The notes under the pieces are model-generated. The model was not told the origin of the DNA, did no database searches, and was given only the letters and a program-made list of their open reading frames with translations. From positions 1 to 64,000 of the forward strand of contig NZ_JYKA01000002.1 in assembly GCF_001676875.1 (NCBI RefSeq): a stretch of DNA of 64,000 nt. Reading direction: 5' to 3'. Shown in pieces: positions 26,657 through 37,328 of the stretch (the stretch's first letter is position 1; each line of letters begins with the position of its first letter). The position numbers and the translations under genes are program-made. The stretch is from Chromobacterium subtsugae. Lineage in GTDB: Bacteria; Pseudomonadota; Gammaproteobacteria; Burkholderiales; Chromobacteriaceae.

Positions 26657-27690
26657 CAGCCGCCCTTCACGCCCAACACCGGGTAGCTGGACTGCAGCTC
26701 GGCGTCGGTTTCGTCCTGGCCCACCAGCTGCACCAGCAACTGGTAGAACGGCGCCAGCTCGTGGTAGCGGCGGCAGGCGCGCTTCAGGTATTTGATGAAG
26801 CGCGGAATCTCGGCGCGGTACTTGTCCTTGCCGTCGCGGTGGTACAGGCGGGCGAAGATGCCGGCCACTTTCAGGTGGCGCTGCACGCCCATCCATTCGA
26901 AGGCGCGGTAGAAATCGTCGAACGCCTCCGGCACCGGCAGGCCGGCGGCGCGCGCCTTCTCCCAGTAACGGATGGCGATGTCGAGCACGACCGGCTCTTC
27001 CCACTCGATGAAGGCGTCGCGCAGCAGCGACACCAGGTCGTAGCTGATCGGGCCGTACACCGCGTCCTGGAAGTCCAGCACGCCCGGCGCGCCGGCGCTC
27101 AGCATCAGGTTGCGCACGATGAAGTCGCGGTGGACGTATACCTTGGGCTGGGCGAGCAACGCCGGCAGCAGCGCCTTGACGCCGGCGTCCCACAATTGCC
27201 TCTGCGCGAAATTGAGCGGCTTTTGCAGTTCTTTCGCGCAGTACCATTCCGGGAACAGATTCAGTTCGCGCAGCAGCAGCGCTTCGTCGTATTCCGGCAA
27301 CACGCCGGGCTGGCTGGCTTTCTGGATATCCACCAGCGTGTCCAGCGCCTCCAGCAGCAGATGCTGGTGCACCTGCGGCCGCTCGTCGTGCTGCAGCGCG
27401 GCCAGATAGGTGATCTTGCCCAGGTCTTCCAGCAGCATGAAGCCCTGCTCGCGGTCGCGCAGCAGGATCTGCGGCACCCGGACCATCGCGAAGACGTCGC
27501 GCACCATGACGTAGGCGTCGGTGTTCATCCGATCAGGCGGCGCGTCCATCACGATGCGGCTGGCGCCGTCGGGCCAGATCGCGCGGAAATAGCGGCGGAA
27601 GTCGGCGTCTGCGGCGGCGAACTCGACCTGGATTTCAACACCAGGATATTGCTGCGCCAGCCATTTCTTGAGCTGTTCCAGTCTTTGCAT
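26656..27690 (-). CDS. amgK: N-acetylmuramate/N-acetylglucosamine kinase AmgK
   Basis: AmgK phosphorylates the anomeric carbon of MurNAc and GlcNAc released from peptidoglycan, giving the substrate of MurU. The 344-residue protein has the aminoglycoside-phosphotransferase fold with YVHRDFIVRNLML (catalytic Asp) and GVLDFQDAVYGPISYDLVSL (metal-binding Asp). Adjacent genes are an exported unknown and murU. It is divergent from lptD, the arrangement found in pseudomonads. The frame is open upstream; the ATG at 27690 is the family start (MQRLEQLKKWL). Confidence 0.9.
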   Translation of the reverse strand: MQRLEQLKKWLAQQYPGVEIQVEFAAADADFRRYFRAIWPDGASRIVMDAPPDRMNTDAYVMVRDVFAMVRVPQILLRDREQGFMLLEDLGKITYLAALQHDERPQVHQHLLLEALDTLVDIQKASQPGVLPEYDEALLLRELNLFPEWYCAKELQKPLNFAQRQLWDAGVKALLPALLAQPKVYVHRDFIVRNLMLSAGAPGVLDFQDAVYGPISYDLVSLLRDAFIEWEEPVVLDIAIRYWEKARAAGLPVPEAFDDFYRAFEWMGVQRHLKVAGIFARLYHRDGKDKYRAEIPRFIKYLKRACRRYHELAPFYQLLVQLVGQDETDAELQSSYPVLGVKGG

Positions 27691-27711
27691 GTCGCTTTGT
27701 CGTGGTACTGA

Positions 27712-27733
27712 TATAGAATTGGGCGATTCTATA
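27712..27733. promoter_or_regulatory. Palindrome in the amgK/lptD divergent promoter region
   Basis: TATAGAAT-TGGGCG-ATTCTATA is a perfect inverted repeat with 8-bp arms. Each arm reads as a -10-like TATAGAAT for the gene on its own side, so it could be a pair of face-to-face -10 boxes or a repressor operator. It lies 22 bases from each start codon. Confidence 0.5.
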
Positions 27734-27754
27734 CCGCCCACTAGCCCCCACGAT

Positions 27755-30040
27755 ATGGCTTTGTGCATGCACAGACAAAAACTGACTCCGCTGGCCCTGG
27801 CTGTCGCCACCGCCTTTGCCCTGAACGCCCAGACCGCCCGCGCCGACGACGACGCGCCGATCGCGCTGCCCGCCCCGCCCAAACAACAAGGCCAGACCGT
27901 AGTCACCGCCGACCAGCTTGACGGCGAAATGAACGTGATCCTGCACGCCAAGGGCAATGTGGTGGTCACCCGCGACGATCAAAAGGTGGAATCCGACTGG
28001 CTGGACTACTACCAGGCCAAAAACCGCGTCAAGGCCGGCGACCGCTTCCACATGACGCGCGGCAGCGACGTGATCGACGGAAGCACCCTAGACTACAACG
28101 TCGACGACTACACCGGCACCGGCATGGATCCGGTGTTTTCGATGTCGCGGCAGAACCCGCCGGCGGCCAAAACGCCCGGCGGCCAGCCCGCCAAACCCGT
28201 CACCATGCGCGGCAACGGCAGCCAGGTGGACTTCCAGGGCCAGAATCAGTACAAGATCTACGGCAGCCGGATGACCACCTGCGATCCGGGAGACGACGCC
28301 TGGTATCTGCGGGCCGCCAGCACCGACCTCGACTACACCAGCGGCGTAGGCGTGGCGCACAACGCCTGGATGCAATTCTACGGCGTGCCCATCCTGTACA
28401 CGCCGTGGCTGGACTTCCCGCTGAACGGCAACCGCAAGTCGGGCCTGTTGACGCCCACCTTCAAGACCGGCTCGTCGGGCACCGAGCTGTCGGTGCCGTA
28501 CTACTGGAACATCGCCCCCAACCTCGACGCCACCATCACGCCGCACTTCAACGACAAGCACGGCAATATGCTGGCCGGCGAATTCCGCTATCTGGAACCC
28601 GATTACAACGGCAGCATCTACACCGAACAGTTGCCCAACGACAAGGTCACCAACACCTCGCGCTATGCCTGGAGCGCGCGCCATCAGCAGAATTTCGGCC
28701 ACGGCCTGACCTTCGGCCTCGACTACAACCAGGTATCGGACAACAATTACTTCACCGACTTCGGCGACCAAGTCGCCATCGCCTCCAACATCAACCTCAA
28801 CCGCGAAGCCTGGCTGAACTACGCGCTGGGCTGGCAGGGCGGCGGCGGCAACGTCACGCTGCGCACCCAGCACTACCAGAACCTGACCATCAACCCGCAG
28901 CCGACCGACATCCCCTACGCGCGGATGCCGCAGCTGACCTTCAACGCCAACCAGTCGCTGCCCAGCGGATTTTCCGCCAACCTGGTCACCGACCTGACCC
29001 GCTTCGACCATCCCACGCTGCAAACCGGCGACCGCTTCGTCGCCTACCCCAGCGTGACCTGGAGCTTCGACCGCAGCTGGGGCTTCATCCGGCCCAAGTT
29101 CGGCGTCAACTACACCGAATACAATCTGAACGCTTACCAGGGCAACGCCCAAGGCACGCTGAGCCGCACGCTGCCGATCTTCAGCACCGACGCCGGCCTG
29201 TATTTCGACCGCGACACCACCTTCATGGGGCGCGATCACCTGATGACGCTGGAACCGCGCCTGTTCTACGTCAACATCCCCAACAAGGATCAGAGCAAGC
29301 TTCCCAACTTCGACACCTCGGTCAACGACTTCAACTTCGCGCAGCTGTTCACCGAAAACCGCTTCTCCGGCTACGACCGCATCAACGGCGCCAACGAGAT
29401 CACCACCGCGCTGACCAGCCGCTTCATCGACCAGAGCAACGGCCTGGAGCGCCTGCGCATCGCCATCGGCAAGCGCTACTACTTCAGCCAGCAAAGTATT
29501 GTTCTAGATGGCACGCCGCCGCAGGTGACCAATACCGGCAATGACTGGATGCTGAGCGCCGGCGGCGACCTGACCAAGACCTTCCGGTTGGACAGCAGCT
29601 ACGAGTACAACCCGACCATCAACGCCACCCAACGCTACAACGTTCAGCTGCGCTACAACCCGGAGCCGGGCAAGGTCGCCAGCATCCGCTACCGCTACGG
29701 CATCTACGAGCTGCAGGACGACAACGGCACCTACGGCCCGCTGCGCCAGGTGGACGTGGCGGCGCAATGGCCGATCGCCAAGCGCTGGTACGCCATCGGC
29801 CGCTACAATTACTCGCTGATCCAGCAGCGCCCTATTGAGCAACTGGCCGGCTTCGAGTACAACGATGGCTGCTGGTCGGCGCGGCTGTACAGCCAGCGCT
29901 ACGCCACCGACCTGACCACCACCAAGAACGCGGTATTCTTCCAGCTGGAACTGAAGGGACTGGGAGCATTGGGCAGCGGCAGCCTGCAAAGCGCGCTGCG
30001 CCTGGCCATCCCGGGTTACACCAAGACTAACGAGCAATAA
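27755..30040 (+). CDS. lptD: LPS-assembly outer membrane protein LptD
   Basis: LptD is the outer-membrane beta-barrel that with LptE inserts lipopolysaccharide in the outer leaflet. The 761-residue protein has a signal peptide (ending AQTARA), an N-terminal OstA-like jellyroll domain (VVTADQLDGEMNVILHAKGN), the conserved YYWNIAPNLDATITP, and a large C-terminal barrel ending in WSARLYSQRY and aromatic strands. ATGs at 27755 and 27767 are both possible starts. It leads the lptD-surA-pdxA operon, common in proteobacteria. Confidence 0.96.
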   Translation: MALCMHRQKLTPLALAVATAFALNAQTARADDDAPIALPAPPKQQGQTVVTADQLDGEMNVILHAKGNVVVTRDDQKVESDWLDYYQAKNRVKAGDRFHMTRGSDVIDGSTLDYNVDDYTGTGMDPVFSMSRQNPPAAKTPGGQPAKPVTMRGNGSQVDFQGQNQYKIYGSRMTTCDPGDDAWYLRAASTDLDYTSGVGVAHNAWMQFYGVPILYTPWLDFPLNGNRKSGLLTPTFKTGSSGTELSVPYYWNIAPNLDATITPHFNDKHGNMLAGEFRYLEPDYNGSIYTEQLPNDKVTNTSRYAWSARHQQNFGHGLTFGLDYNQVSDNNYFTDFGDQVAIASNINLNREAWLNYALGWQGGGGNVTLRTQHYQNLTINPQPTDIPYARMPQLTFNANQSLPSGFSANLVTDLTRFDHPTLQTGDRFVAYPSVTWSFDRSWGFIRPKFGVNYTEYNLNAYQGNAQGTLSRTLPIFSTDAGLYFDRDTTFMGRDHLMTLEPRLFYVNIPNKDQSKLPNFDTSVNDFNFAQLFTENRFSGYDRINGANEITTALTSRFIDQSNGLERLRIAIGKRYYFSQQSIVLDGTPPQVTNTGNDWMLSAGGDLTKTFRLDSSYEYNPTINATQRYNVQLRYNPEPGKVASIRYRYGIYELQDDNGTYGPLRQVDVAAQWPIAKRWYAIGRYNYSLIQQRPIEQLAGFEYNDGCWSARLYSQRYATDLTTTKNAVFFQLELKGLGALGSGSLQSALRLAIPGYTKTNEQ

Positions 30041-30049
30041 AGCCTGACC

Positions 30050-31339
30050 ATGAAAAAGACCCTGCTTGCCCTGTTGTTCGCCAGCGCCATGCAAGCCGCG
30101 CTGGCCGCTCCCGCCACCCCGGTACGCGAAGTGGATCGCATCGTCGCCGTGGTCAACAAGAACGTGATCACCTGGCAGGAGCTGAAGGCGCGCGTCGACG
30201 AGGCCATCAAGCAGCTGGAGGCGCAGAAAGTGGCGCCGCCCGCCCGCGACGTGCTGGAGCACCAGGTGCTGGAGCAGATGATCACCGAGGAAGTGCAGCT
30301 GCAATACGCCGCCAGCGGCGGCCTGCGCATCGACGACGCGGCGGTCGATCAAGCGGTGGCCAATCTGGCCAAGCAGAACAAGCTGAGCGAGGCCGGCATG
30401 AAGGCGCAGCTGGCCAAGGACGGCATCACGATGGATCGCCTGCGCGGCGACATCCGCCGCGAGCTGACCATCTCGCGCCTGCGCGACAGCGAAGTGGGCT
30501 CGCGGGTGATGGTCAGCGACAGCGAGGTGGACCAGGTGCTGAAGAGCGCGCAAAGCGCCAACCGCACCGAATACCATCTGGCCAGCATCCTGGTCGGCGT
30601 GCCCGAACGCGCCGACGCCAAGCAGATCGACGCGCTGTCGCAGAAGGTGCACAAGGCGCTGGCCGATCTGGACGCCGGCCAGCCGTTCGCCAAGGTTTCC
30701 GCCGCCTACTCCGACGCGCCCAACGCGCTCAAGGGCGGCGACATGGGCTGGCGCAGCGCCACCTCGCTGCCGGTGGAGTTCGTGCAGATACTGGAGCAGC
30801 TGAAAACCGGCGCCCACACCGACGTGATCCGCACCCAGCAAGGCTTCTTCATCTTCCAGCTGCAGGAGAAGCGCGCCGGCGGCGCGCCGATGCTGATCGA
30901 GCAATACCATGCTCGCCACATCCTGATCCGCACCAATGAAGCGGTGTCCGAAGCCGACGCCAAGGCCCGCATCGACCAGGTGCGCGACCGCATCATGCGC
31001 GGCGCCAAGTTCGCCGACATGGCCAAGCTGTACTCGGAAGACGGCAGCAACGCCAAGGGCGGCGACCTGGGCTGGGTCAGCCTGGGCGACCTGGTGCCCG
31101 ACTTCGAGAAGGCGATGGTGGCCTTGCCGGTCGGCCAAGTGTCGCAGCCGGTGCGCTCGCCGTTCGGCTGGCACCTGATCCTGGTGGAAGGCAAGCGCAA
31201 CCAGGACGTTTCCAGCGACCACGAGAAGATGGCGATCAAACAGCAGATCCGCGCCCGCAAGATGGAGCAGGCTTACGCCGACTGGGTGCGCCAGCTGCGC
31301 GATTCCGCCTTCGTCGAAGAACACCTGGACGACAAGTGA
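30050..31339 (+). CDS. surA: Periplasmic chaperone and peptidyl-prolyl isomerase SurA
   Basis: SurA escorts outer-membrane proteins, including LptD, to the Bam complex. The 429-residue protein has a signal peptide ([19 protein letters not shown]), the N-terminal chaperone domain ([18 protein letters not shown]), and two parvulin domains (about residues 175-275 and 285-390, the second with [20 protein letters not shown] and [17 protein letters not shown]). It starts nine bases after lptD and its stop overlaps the pdxA start (TGATG). Confidence 0.96.
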   Translation: MKKTLLALLFASAMQAALAAPATPVREVDRIVAVVNKNVITWQELKARVDEAIKQLEAQKVAPPARDVLEHQVLEQMITEEVQLQYAASGGLRIDDAAVDQAVANLAKQNKLSEAGMKAQLAKDGITMDRLRGDIRRELTISRLRDSEVGSRVMVSDSEVDQVLKSAQSANRTEYHLASILVGVPERADAKQIDALSQKVHKALADLDAGQPFAKVSAAYSDAPNALKGGDMGWRSATSLPVEFVQILEQLKTGAHTDVIRTQQGFFIFQLQEKRAGGAPMLIEQYHARHILIRTNEAVSEADAKARIDQVRDRIMRGAKFADMAKLYSEDGSNAKGGDLGWVSLGDLVPDFEKAMVALPVGQVSQPVRSPFGWHLILVEGKRNQDVSSDHEKMAIKQQIRARKMEQAYADWVRQLRDSAFVEEHLDDK

Positions 31340-32316
31340 TGCCGACGGCCCGGCCCATCCTGGCCGTGACCGCCGGCGAGCCCGCCGGCATCGGTCCCGA
31401 CCTCGCGCTGCAACTGCGGCGCTTGCTGCCCGAGCGGCGCTGCGTCGTCATCGCCGACCGCGGCCTGCTGGCCCAGCGCGCCGGCCTGCTCGGCCTGGAT
31501 GTCAGCCTGGCCGACTACCGCGCCGGCCAGATCGGCCCCGCCGGCGCGCTGGAAGTGCTGCACGTGCCGCTGGCGGCGCCGGCCGCGCCGGGCCGGCTGG
31601 ACCCGGCCAACGGCCGCTACGTGCTGGATACGCTGGACGCGGCGATAGACGGCTGCCTGGCCGGCGAATTCGCCGCGATGGTGACCGCGCCGGTGCACAA
31701 GGGCGTGATCAACGAGGCCGGCGTGCCGTTTTCCGGCCATACCGAATACCTGGCCGAGCGCACCGGCACGAAAAAAGTGGTGATGATGCTGGCCGGCGGC
31801 GGCATGCGCGTCGCGCTGGCCACCACCCACCTGCCGCTGCGCGCGGTGGCCGACGCCATCACCGCGCCGTTGCTGTTCGAAGTGATCCGCATCCTGCACG
31901 CCGACCTGAAGCGCAAATTCGGCATCGCCGCGCCGCGCATCCTGGTGGCCGGCCTCAATCCGCACGCCGGCGAGAGCGGCCACATGGGCCGCGAGGAGAT
32001 CGACGTCATCGAGCCGGCGCTGCACGCGCTGCGCGCCGAAGGCATCGAGCTGATCGGCCCCTTGCCAGCCGACACCCTGTTCAATCCCGACAAGCTGGCC
32101 CAGGCCGACGCGGTATTGGCGATGTACCACGACCAGGGCCTGCCGGTTTTGAAGCACGCCAGCTTCGGCGCCGGCATCAACATCACGCTGGGCCTGCCCA
32201 TCATCCGCACCTCGGTCGACCACGGCACCGCGCTGGACCTGGCCGGCAGCGGCCTCGCCAATCCCGGCAGCCTGGTGGAGGCGGTGCAACTGGCCGCCCA
32301 GCTGGCCGCGCGCTGA
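31339..32316 (+). CDS. pdxA: 4-hydroxythreonine-4-phosphate dehydrogenase PdxA
   Basis: PdxA oxidises 4-phosphohydroxy-L-threonine in pyridoxal phosphate synthesis. The 325-residue protein has the start [31 protein letters not shown], the metal-binding histidine blocks [10 protein letters not shown] and [15 protein letters not shown], and [16 protein letters not shown]. The ATG at 31339 shares one base with the surA stop. In many proteobacteria rsmA follows; here a probable terminator and an unrelated dehydrogenase gene follow. Confidence 0.96.
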   Translation: MPTARPILAVTAGEPAGIGPDLALQLRRLLPERRCVVIADRGLLAQRAGLLGLDVSLADYRAGQIGPAGALEVLHVPLAAPAAPGRLDPANGRYVLDTLDAAIDGCLAGEFAAMVTAPVHKGVINEAGVPFSGHTEYLAERTGTKKVVMMLAGGGMRVALATTHLPLRAVADAITAPLLFEVIRILHADLKRKFGIAAPRILVAGLNPHAGESGHMGREEIDVIEPALHALRAEGIELIGPLPADTLFNPDKLAQADAVLAMYHDQGLPVLKHASFGAGINITLGLPIIRTSVDHGTALDLAGSGLANPGSLVEAVQLAAQLAAR

Positions 32317-32397
32317 GCCCCGGCCCGGCGGCGCCCGCCGCCAGGCTGTCCAACAATATCCATTCACACGAAAATTCTTCAAATCAAGAAGCAAGAC

Positions 32398-32417
32398 CCC
32401 ATCCGGGATGGGTTTTT
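32398..32417 (+). terminator. Possible terminator after pdxA
   Basis: CCCAT/ATGGG with a short CCGGG loop is followed by TTTTT. The stem is only 5 bp, so strength is uncertain. It lies 63 bases before the next start codon. Confidence 0.5.
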
Positions 32418-32479
32418 CGCGCCGCAACATTGGGCTACACTGGCAGGCATTCCTCTAATAAATCAAAGCTTGCGGACAA

Positions 32480-35400
32480 ATGACAGCCATCACCAGCGAA
32501 CAGCGCCTGCGGGAGATCCCGTACAACTACACCTCGTATTCCGACCGTGAAATCGTGATCCGCCTGCTGGGCGAGCCGATGTGGAAATTGCTGGATGCAT
32601 TGCGCGGCGAGCGCAAGACCGGCCGCTCGGCGCGGATGCTGTTCGAGGTGCTGGGCGACATCTGGGTGGTGGACCGCAACCCCTACCTGGTGGACGACCT
32701 GCTGGACAACCCCAAGCGGCTGTCCGCGCTGGTGGAGGCGATGCGCCACCGCCTGAACGAAGTGGAAAAGCGCCGCGACGGCAACGGCCGCGTCGGCGAG
32801 ATGATCGCTTCGGCCCGCCAGGCGGTGGAACAGTTCGCCCGCCAGTTCGATGAAACCCGCGAGCTGCGCGCCCGGGTGTTGAAGAAGCTGACCCGGCTGA
32901 CCCGCCGCGACAACATCCTGTTCGACGGCCTGTCGCGCGTCGCCCACGTCACCGACGCCACTGACTGGCGCGTCGAATACCCGTTCGTGGTGCTGAGCCC
33001 GGACAGCGAGGCGGAAATGGCGCCGCTGGTGCGCGCCTGCATCGAGCTGGGCCTCACCATCATCCCGCGCGGCGGCGGCACCGGCTACACCGGCGGCGCG
33101 GTGCCGCTGGACCGGATGAGCGCGGTGATCAACACCGAAAAGCTGGACCGCCACCTGGGCATAGAGCATATCGAGCTGCCCGGCTTGTCCGGCCCGCAGG
33201 CGACGATACAATGCGGCGCCGGCGTGGTGACCGCCCGCGTCTCCGAAGCCGCCGCCGCCGCCGGCCTGGTGTTCGCGGTGGACCCGACCTCGGCCGAAGC
33301 CTCCTGTATCGGCGGCAACATCGCGATGAACGCCGGCGGCAAGAAGGCGGTGCTGTGGGGCACCACGCTGGACAACCTGGCCAGTTGGAAAATGGTGGAT
33401 CCGGACGGCCACTGGCTGCTGGTGGAGCGCATAGGCCACAACTACGGCAAGATCCACGACGTGGCCGAGGCGCGCTTCCGCGTGTCGCGGCTGGCCGACG
33501 ACGGCAGGACCGCGGTGTCCAGCCGCGAGCTGGCGATTCCCGGCCAGGCCTTCCGCAAAGTGGGCCTGGGCAAGGACGTCACCGACAAATTCCTGGCCGG
33601 CCTGCCCGGCGTGCAGAAGGAAGGCTGCGACGGCATCATCACCAGCGCCCGCTTCGTGCTGCACAAGATGCCGCAACATACCCGCACCGTCTGCCTGGAA
33701 TTCTTCGGCACCGTCGCCGAGGCCACGCCGGCCATCGTCGAGATCACCGACTTGTTCCAGCCGGGCGGCGCCTGCCTGGCCGCCGGCGTCCGGCTGGCCG
33801 GCCTGGAGCATCTGGACTGGCGCTACGTGCGCGCGGTCGGCTACGCCACCAAGGCCAAGAGCCGCGGCCGGCCGAAGATGGTGCTGATCGCCGACATCGT
33901 CTCCGACGACGAGAACGCCGCCGCCGAGGCCGCCAGCCAGGTGGTGCGCATCGCCAACGCCCGCCACGGCGAAGGCTTCATCGCGGTGACGCCGGAAGCG
34001 CGCAAGACCTTCTGGCTGGACCGCAGCCGCACCGCCGCCATCGCCCGCCACACCAACGCCTTCAAGGTGAACGAGGACGTGGTGATCCCGCTGCCGCGCC
34101 TCGGCGACTACAGCGACGGCATCGAGCGCATCAACATCGAACTGTCCATCGCCAACAAGATTGAGCTACTGGACACGCTGACCGAGTACTTCCACGGCCG
34201 GCTGCCGGTGGACAAGATGGACACCAACCTGCCGTCGGAAGAGCTGATCGGCGACAGGCGCGCCGCCGCGCTGTCGCTATTGGCGATCAGCCGCGACCGC
34301 TGGCAGTGGCTGCTCGACCACATGGACGCGCCCTATCCCGACTACGCCGCCCGTTGGCCGGACGCCCCGCGCGAAGACTCCGCCGCCCAGCCCGACACCG
34401 TATTCCACGCGCTGCGCGACTTCGTCCTGCGCGTCAGCTGGAAGCGCGAAGTGCTGGCCGAGCTGGAGCAGCTGTTCTCCGGCACCGCCGCCGCCGGCAT
34501 CCGCGCCGCTATCGGCGAATTGCAGCAGCACGTGCTGCGCGGCCGGGTGTTCGTCGCGCTGCACATGCACGCCGGCGACGGCAATGTCCATACCAACATC
34601 CCGGTCAACTCCGACAACTACGAGATGCTGCAGACCGCCCACCGCGCGGTGGTGCGCATCATGGCGCTGGCGCGGGAGCTGGGCGGGGTGATTTCCGGCG
34701 AGCACGGCATCGGCATCACCAAGCTGGAATTCCTCACCGAAGCGGAAATCCAGCCTTTCCGCGACTACAAGGCGCAAGTGGACCCCAACGGCCACTTCAA
34801 CCGCGGCAAGCTGCTGCCGGGCGCGGACCTGGCGCTTGCCTACACGCCGTCGTTTTCCTTGCTCGGCGCCGAATCGCTGATCCTGGAACAGTCGGACATC
34901 GGCGCGATCAACGACTCGATCAAGGACTGCCTGCGCTGCGGCAAGTGCAAGCCGGTGTGCTCCACCCACGTGCCGCGCGCCAACCTGCTGTATTCGCCGC
35001 GCAACAAGATCCTCGGCGTCGGCCTGCTGACCGAAGCCTTCCTGTACGAGGAGCAGACCCGCCGCGGCGTCAGCCTCAAGCACTTCGAGGAGCTGTCCGA
35101 CGTGGCCGACCACTGCACGGTCTGCCACCGCTGCGTCAAACCCTGTCCGGTGAAGATAGACTTCGGCGACGTGTCGGTGGCGATGCGCAATTTCCTGCGC
35201 AAGTCCGGCAACAAAACCTTCAATCCCGGCACCGCTCTGGGCATGGCCTTCCTCACCGCCAAGGACCCGGCCACCATCAAGACCATCCGCGCCGGCCTGG
35301 TCGGCGTCGGCTACAAGGCGCAGCGGCTGGGCAACGCCGTCGGCAAGCGGCTGGGCCTGATCGGCGGGCAGAAAAAGCAGCCGCCGTCCACCGTCGGCCC

Positions 35401-36334
35401 GGCGCCGGTGAAGCAGCAGGTGATCCACTTCATCAACCGGCCGATGCCGGGCGGCCTGCCGAAGAAGACCGCGCGCGCGCTGCTGGACGTCGAGGACGCC
35501 AACATCGTGCCGGTGATCCGCAACCCGCGCTTGGCCGAAGACGCCGAAGCGGTGTTCTACTTCCCCGGCTGCGGCTCGGAGCGGCTGTTCAGCCAGGTCG
35601 GCCTCGCCACCCAGGCGATGCTGTGGCACGTCGGCGTGCAGACGGTGCTGCCGCCCGGCTACCTGTGCTGCGGCTATCCGCAGACCAGCGCCGGCTACCA
35701 GGACAAGGGCGACGCCATCACCACCGAGAACCGGGTGCTGTTCCACCGCGTCGCCAACACGCTGAACTACCTGGACATCAAGACCGTGGTGGTCAGCTGC
35801 GGCACCTGCTTCGACCAGCTGGCGCACTACCGCTTCGAGGACATCTTCCCCGGCTGCCGCGTGATCGACATCCACGAATTCCTGATGGAGAAAGGCGTGA
35901 AGCTGGACGGCATCAGCGGCCAGCAATACCTGTACCACGACCCCTGCCACACGCCGATGAAGACCCACCAGCCGCTGAAAGTGGTCAACGAGCTGATGGG
36001 CGGCGGCGTGCCGCTGTCCGACCGCTGCTGCGGCGAGGCCGGCACCTTCGCCGCCAGCCGGCCCGACATCGCCACCCAGGTGCGCGCGCGCAAGGAGGAG
36101 GAGATCAACAAGAACCTGCAGGCGCTGACCGGCGGCCAGCCGCCGGCCCTGCCGGTGAAGATCCTCACCTCCTGCCCGTCCTGTCTGCAGGGCCTGTCGC
36201 GCTACAACGACGACACCGGCACCGAGGCCGACTACATCGTGGTGGAAATCGCCAAGCACCTGCTGGGGCAGAACTGGCTGCCGGAATACGTGGCTCGGGC
36301 GCGCGACGGCGGCATCGAGCGAGTGCTGCTGTAA
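32480..36334 (+). CDS. Large FAD-linked oxidoreductase with Fe-S and CCG domains (YdiJ-like, DUF3683 N-terminus)
   Basis: At 1284 residues this is the largest protein here. In order it has an N-terminal DUF3683-type region (about 1-150), an FAD-binding domain with [15 protein letters not shown] near residue 198, and an FAD-oxidase C-terminal domain with [13 protein letters not shown] and [13 protein letters not shown]. Two [4Fe-4S] motifs ([24 protein letters not shown]) follow, then two CCG-type cysteine domains (PGCGSERLF ... CCGYP and HDPCHTP ... CCGEAG). The set matches D-2-hydroxyacid (lactate or 2-hydroxyglutarate) dehydrogenases linked to the quinone pool. It is longer than E. coli YdiJ because of the N-terminal domain. 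The substrate is not known. Confidence 0.88.
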   Translation: MTAITSEQRLREIPYNYTSYSDREIVIRLLGEPMWKLLDALRGERKTGRSARMLFEVLGDIWVVDRNPYLVDDLLDNPKRLSALVEAMRHRLNEVEKRRDGNGRVGEMIASARQAVEQFARQFDETRELRARVLKKLTRLTRRDNILFDGLSRVAHVTDATDWRVEYPFVVLSPDSEAEMAPLVRACIELGLTIIPRGGGTGYTGGAVPLDRMSAVINTEKLDRHLGIEHIELPGLSGPQATIQCGAGVVTARVSEAAAAAGLVFAVDPTSAEASCIGGNIAMNAGGKKAVLWGTTLDNLASWKMVDPDGHWLLVERIGHNYGKIHDVAEARFRVSRLADDGRTAVSSRELAIPGQAFRKVGLGKDVTDKFLAGLPGVQKEGCDGIITSARFVLHKMPQHTRTVCLEFFGTVAEATPAIVEITDLFQPGGACLAAGVRLAGLEHLDWRYVRAVGYATKAKSRGRPKMVLIADIVSDDENAAAEAASQVVRIANARHGEGFIAVTPEARKTFWLDRSRTAAIARHTNAFKVNEDVVIPLPRLGDYSDGIERINIELSIANKIELLDTLTEYFHGRLPVDKMDTNLPSEELIGDRRAAALSLLAISRDRWQWLLDHMDAPYPDYAARWPDAPREDSAAQPDTVFHALRDFVLRVSWKREVLAELEQLFSGTAAAGIRAAIGELQQHVLRGRVFVALHMHAGDGNVHTNIPVNSDNYEMLQTAHRAVVRIMALARELGGVISGEHGIGITKLEFLTEAEIQPFRDYKAQVDPNGHFNRGKLLPGADLALAYTPSFSLLGAESLILEQSDIGAINDSIKDCLRCGKCKPVCSTHVPRANLLYSPRNKILGVGLLTEAFLYEEQTRRGVSLKHFEELSDVADHCTVCHRCVKPCPVKIDFGDVSVAMRNFLRKSGNKTFNPGTALGMAFLTAKDPATIKTIRAGLVGVGYKAQRLGNAVGKRLGLIGGQKKQPPSTVGPAPVKQQVIHFINRPMPGGLPKKTARALLDVEDANIVPVIRNPRLAEDAEAVFYFPGCGSERLFSQVGLATQAMLWHVGVQTVLPPGYLCCGYPQTSAGYQDKGDAITTENRVLFHRVANTLNYLDIKTVVVSCGTCFDQLAHYRFEDIFPGCRVIDIHEFLMEKGVKLDGISGQQYLYHDPCHTPMKTHQPLKVVNELMGGGVPLSDRCCGEAGTFAASRPDIATQVRARKEEEINKNLQALTGGQPPALPVKILTSCPSCLQGLSRYNDDTGTEADYIVVEIAKHLLGQNWLPEYVARARDGGIERVLL

Positions 36335-36365
36335 CCGCCCCATCTCCATCGGCAAACGGCCGGTC

Positions 36366-36396
36366 TTGACCTTTCCCCTGGGGCAAGGTCCAGACT
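36366..36396 (+). promoter_or_regulatory. MerR-type promoter/operator of the regulator gene
   Basis: TTGACC (36366-36371) is separated by 19 bases from CAGACT (36391-36396). The spacer lies in a near-perfect palindrome GACCTT-T-CCCC-T-GGGG-C-AAGGTC (36368-36390, ten of eleven pairs). The long spacer and centred dyad are the hallmark of MerR-family promoters. Confidence 0.78.
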
Positions 36397-36423
36397 GGCC
36401 GCATCTGCCCGCGAAACCATCGC

Positions 36424-37230
36424 ATGCTCACTATCGGACAACTGGCCCGCTGCCACGGCCTCAGCACCAAGACCCTGCGCCACTACGACGGCATCGGCCT
36501 GTTCTGCCCCGCCTTCACCGGCGCGGACAACGGCTACCGCTACTACCTGCCGGCGCAGGTGGAGGAGCTGGGCCTGATCGTCCGGCTGCGCCGGCTGGGT
36601 TTGTCGCTGGAAGACATCCGCCGGCTGTGCCAGGAAGGCGGCCTGCGGGATGGCGGCGCGCTGCGCGAGCAATTGCGCGCCCATGCCGCCCGCCTGCAGC
36701 AGCAGATCGAGGAAAAGCGCGGGCAGATCGCGCAGATCGCGCGCTATCTCAACCAAGCCGACTGGAGCCTTCCCGCCATGCAGACCCCCGACATCGTCAC
36801 CCTCCCCGCCTTCCGCGTCATCGGCCTCGCCTGGAGCCCGCAGGACGAATACGGCATCCCCGAACTCTGGGGCCGCTTCCTGCTGCGCGAGCATGAAATC
36901 GCCGACGCCCGCCCCGGCAGCAGCTACGGCATCTGCCAGCCGCTGGCCGACGGCCAATGGCGCTACCTGGCCGCATTGCAAACCGCGCCGGATGCGCCCG
37001 TCCCTGACGGCATGGACGCCGTGGACGTGCCGGCGCAGCGCTACGCCCGCTTCCAGCACCGCGGCCCGGTGGCCGGCCTGCCCGACACCTTCCGCGCCAT
37101 CCACGGCAGCTGGCTGCCGGCGGCCGGCCTGGAGGCGATGGACGGCATCGAGTTCGAATACATGGATCAGCGCTTCCTCGCGCCCGACCACCCGGACTCG
37201 CTGACCGAGCTGTACATCCCCATTCGCTGA
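36424..37230 (+). CDS. MerR-family regulator with GyrI-like effector-binding domain
   Basis: The 268-residue protein has a MerR winged-helix domain (LTIGQLARCHGLSTKTLRHY, then YRYYLPAQVEEL) and a coiled coil (about 85-115). A C-terminal GyrI/AraC effector-binding-like domain follows (VTLPAFRVIGLAW, PAQRYARFQHRGPV, GIEFEYMDQRF), as in BmrR-like drug sensors. A MerR-type promoter with its dyad lies 28 bases upstream, so it most likely controls its own gene. No efflux gene is adjacent; the ligand is unknown. Confidence 0.88.
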   Translation: MLTIGQLARCHGLSTKTLRHYDGIGLFCPAFTGADNGYRYYLPAQVEELGLIVRLRRLGLSLEDIRRLCQEGGLRDGGALREQLRAHAARLQQQIEEKRGQIAQIARYLNQADWSLPAMQTPDIVTLPAFRVIGLAWSPQDEYGIPELWGRFLLREHEIADARPGSSYGICQPLADGQWRYLAALQTAPDAPVPDGMDAVDVPAQRYARFQHRGPVAGLPDTFRAIHGSWLPAAGLEAMDGIEFEYMDQRFLAPDHPDSLTELYIPIR

Positions 37231-37261
37231 GCCTCCCGGCCGTCCCATCCGGAGATGGCAT

Positions 37262-37289
37262 TGCCGCGCGCCGCGCGGCATTCTATTTT
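37262..37289 (+). terminator. Terminator after the MerR-type gene
   Basis: TGCCGCGC/GCGCGGCA, an 8-bp stem with a 3-base loop (37262-37280), is followed by TTCTATTTT. Confidence 0.75.
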
Positions 37290-37328
37290 CATAGGACAAT
37301 CCGCCATTTCCACCCTGAAGGGAAGCGC

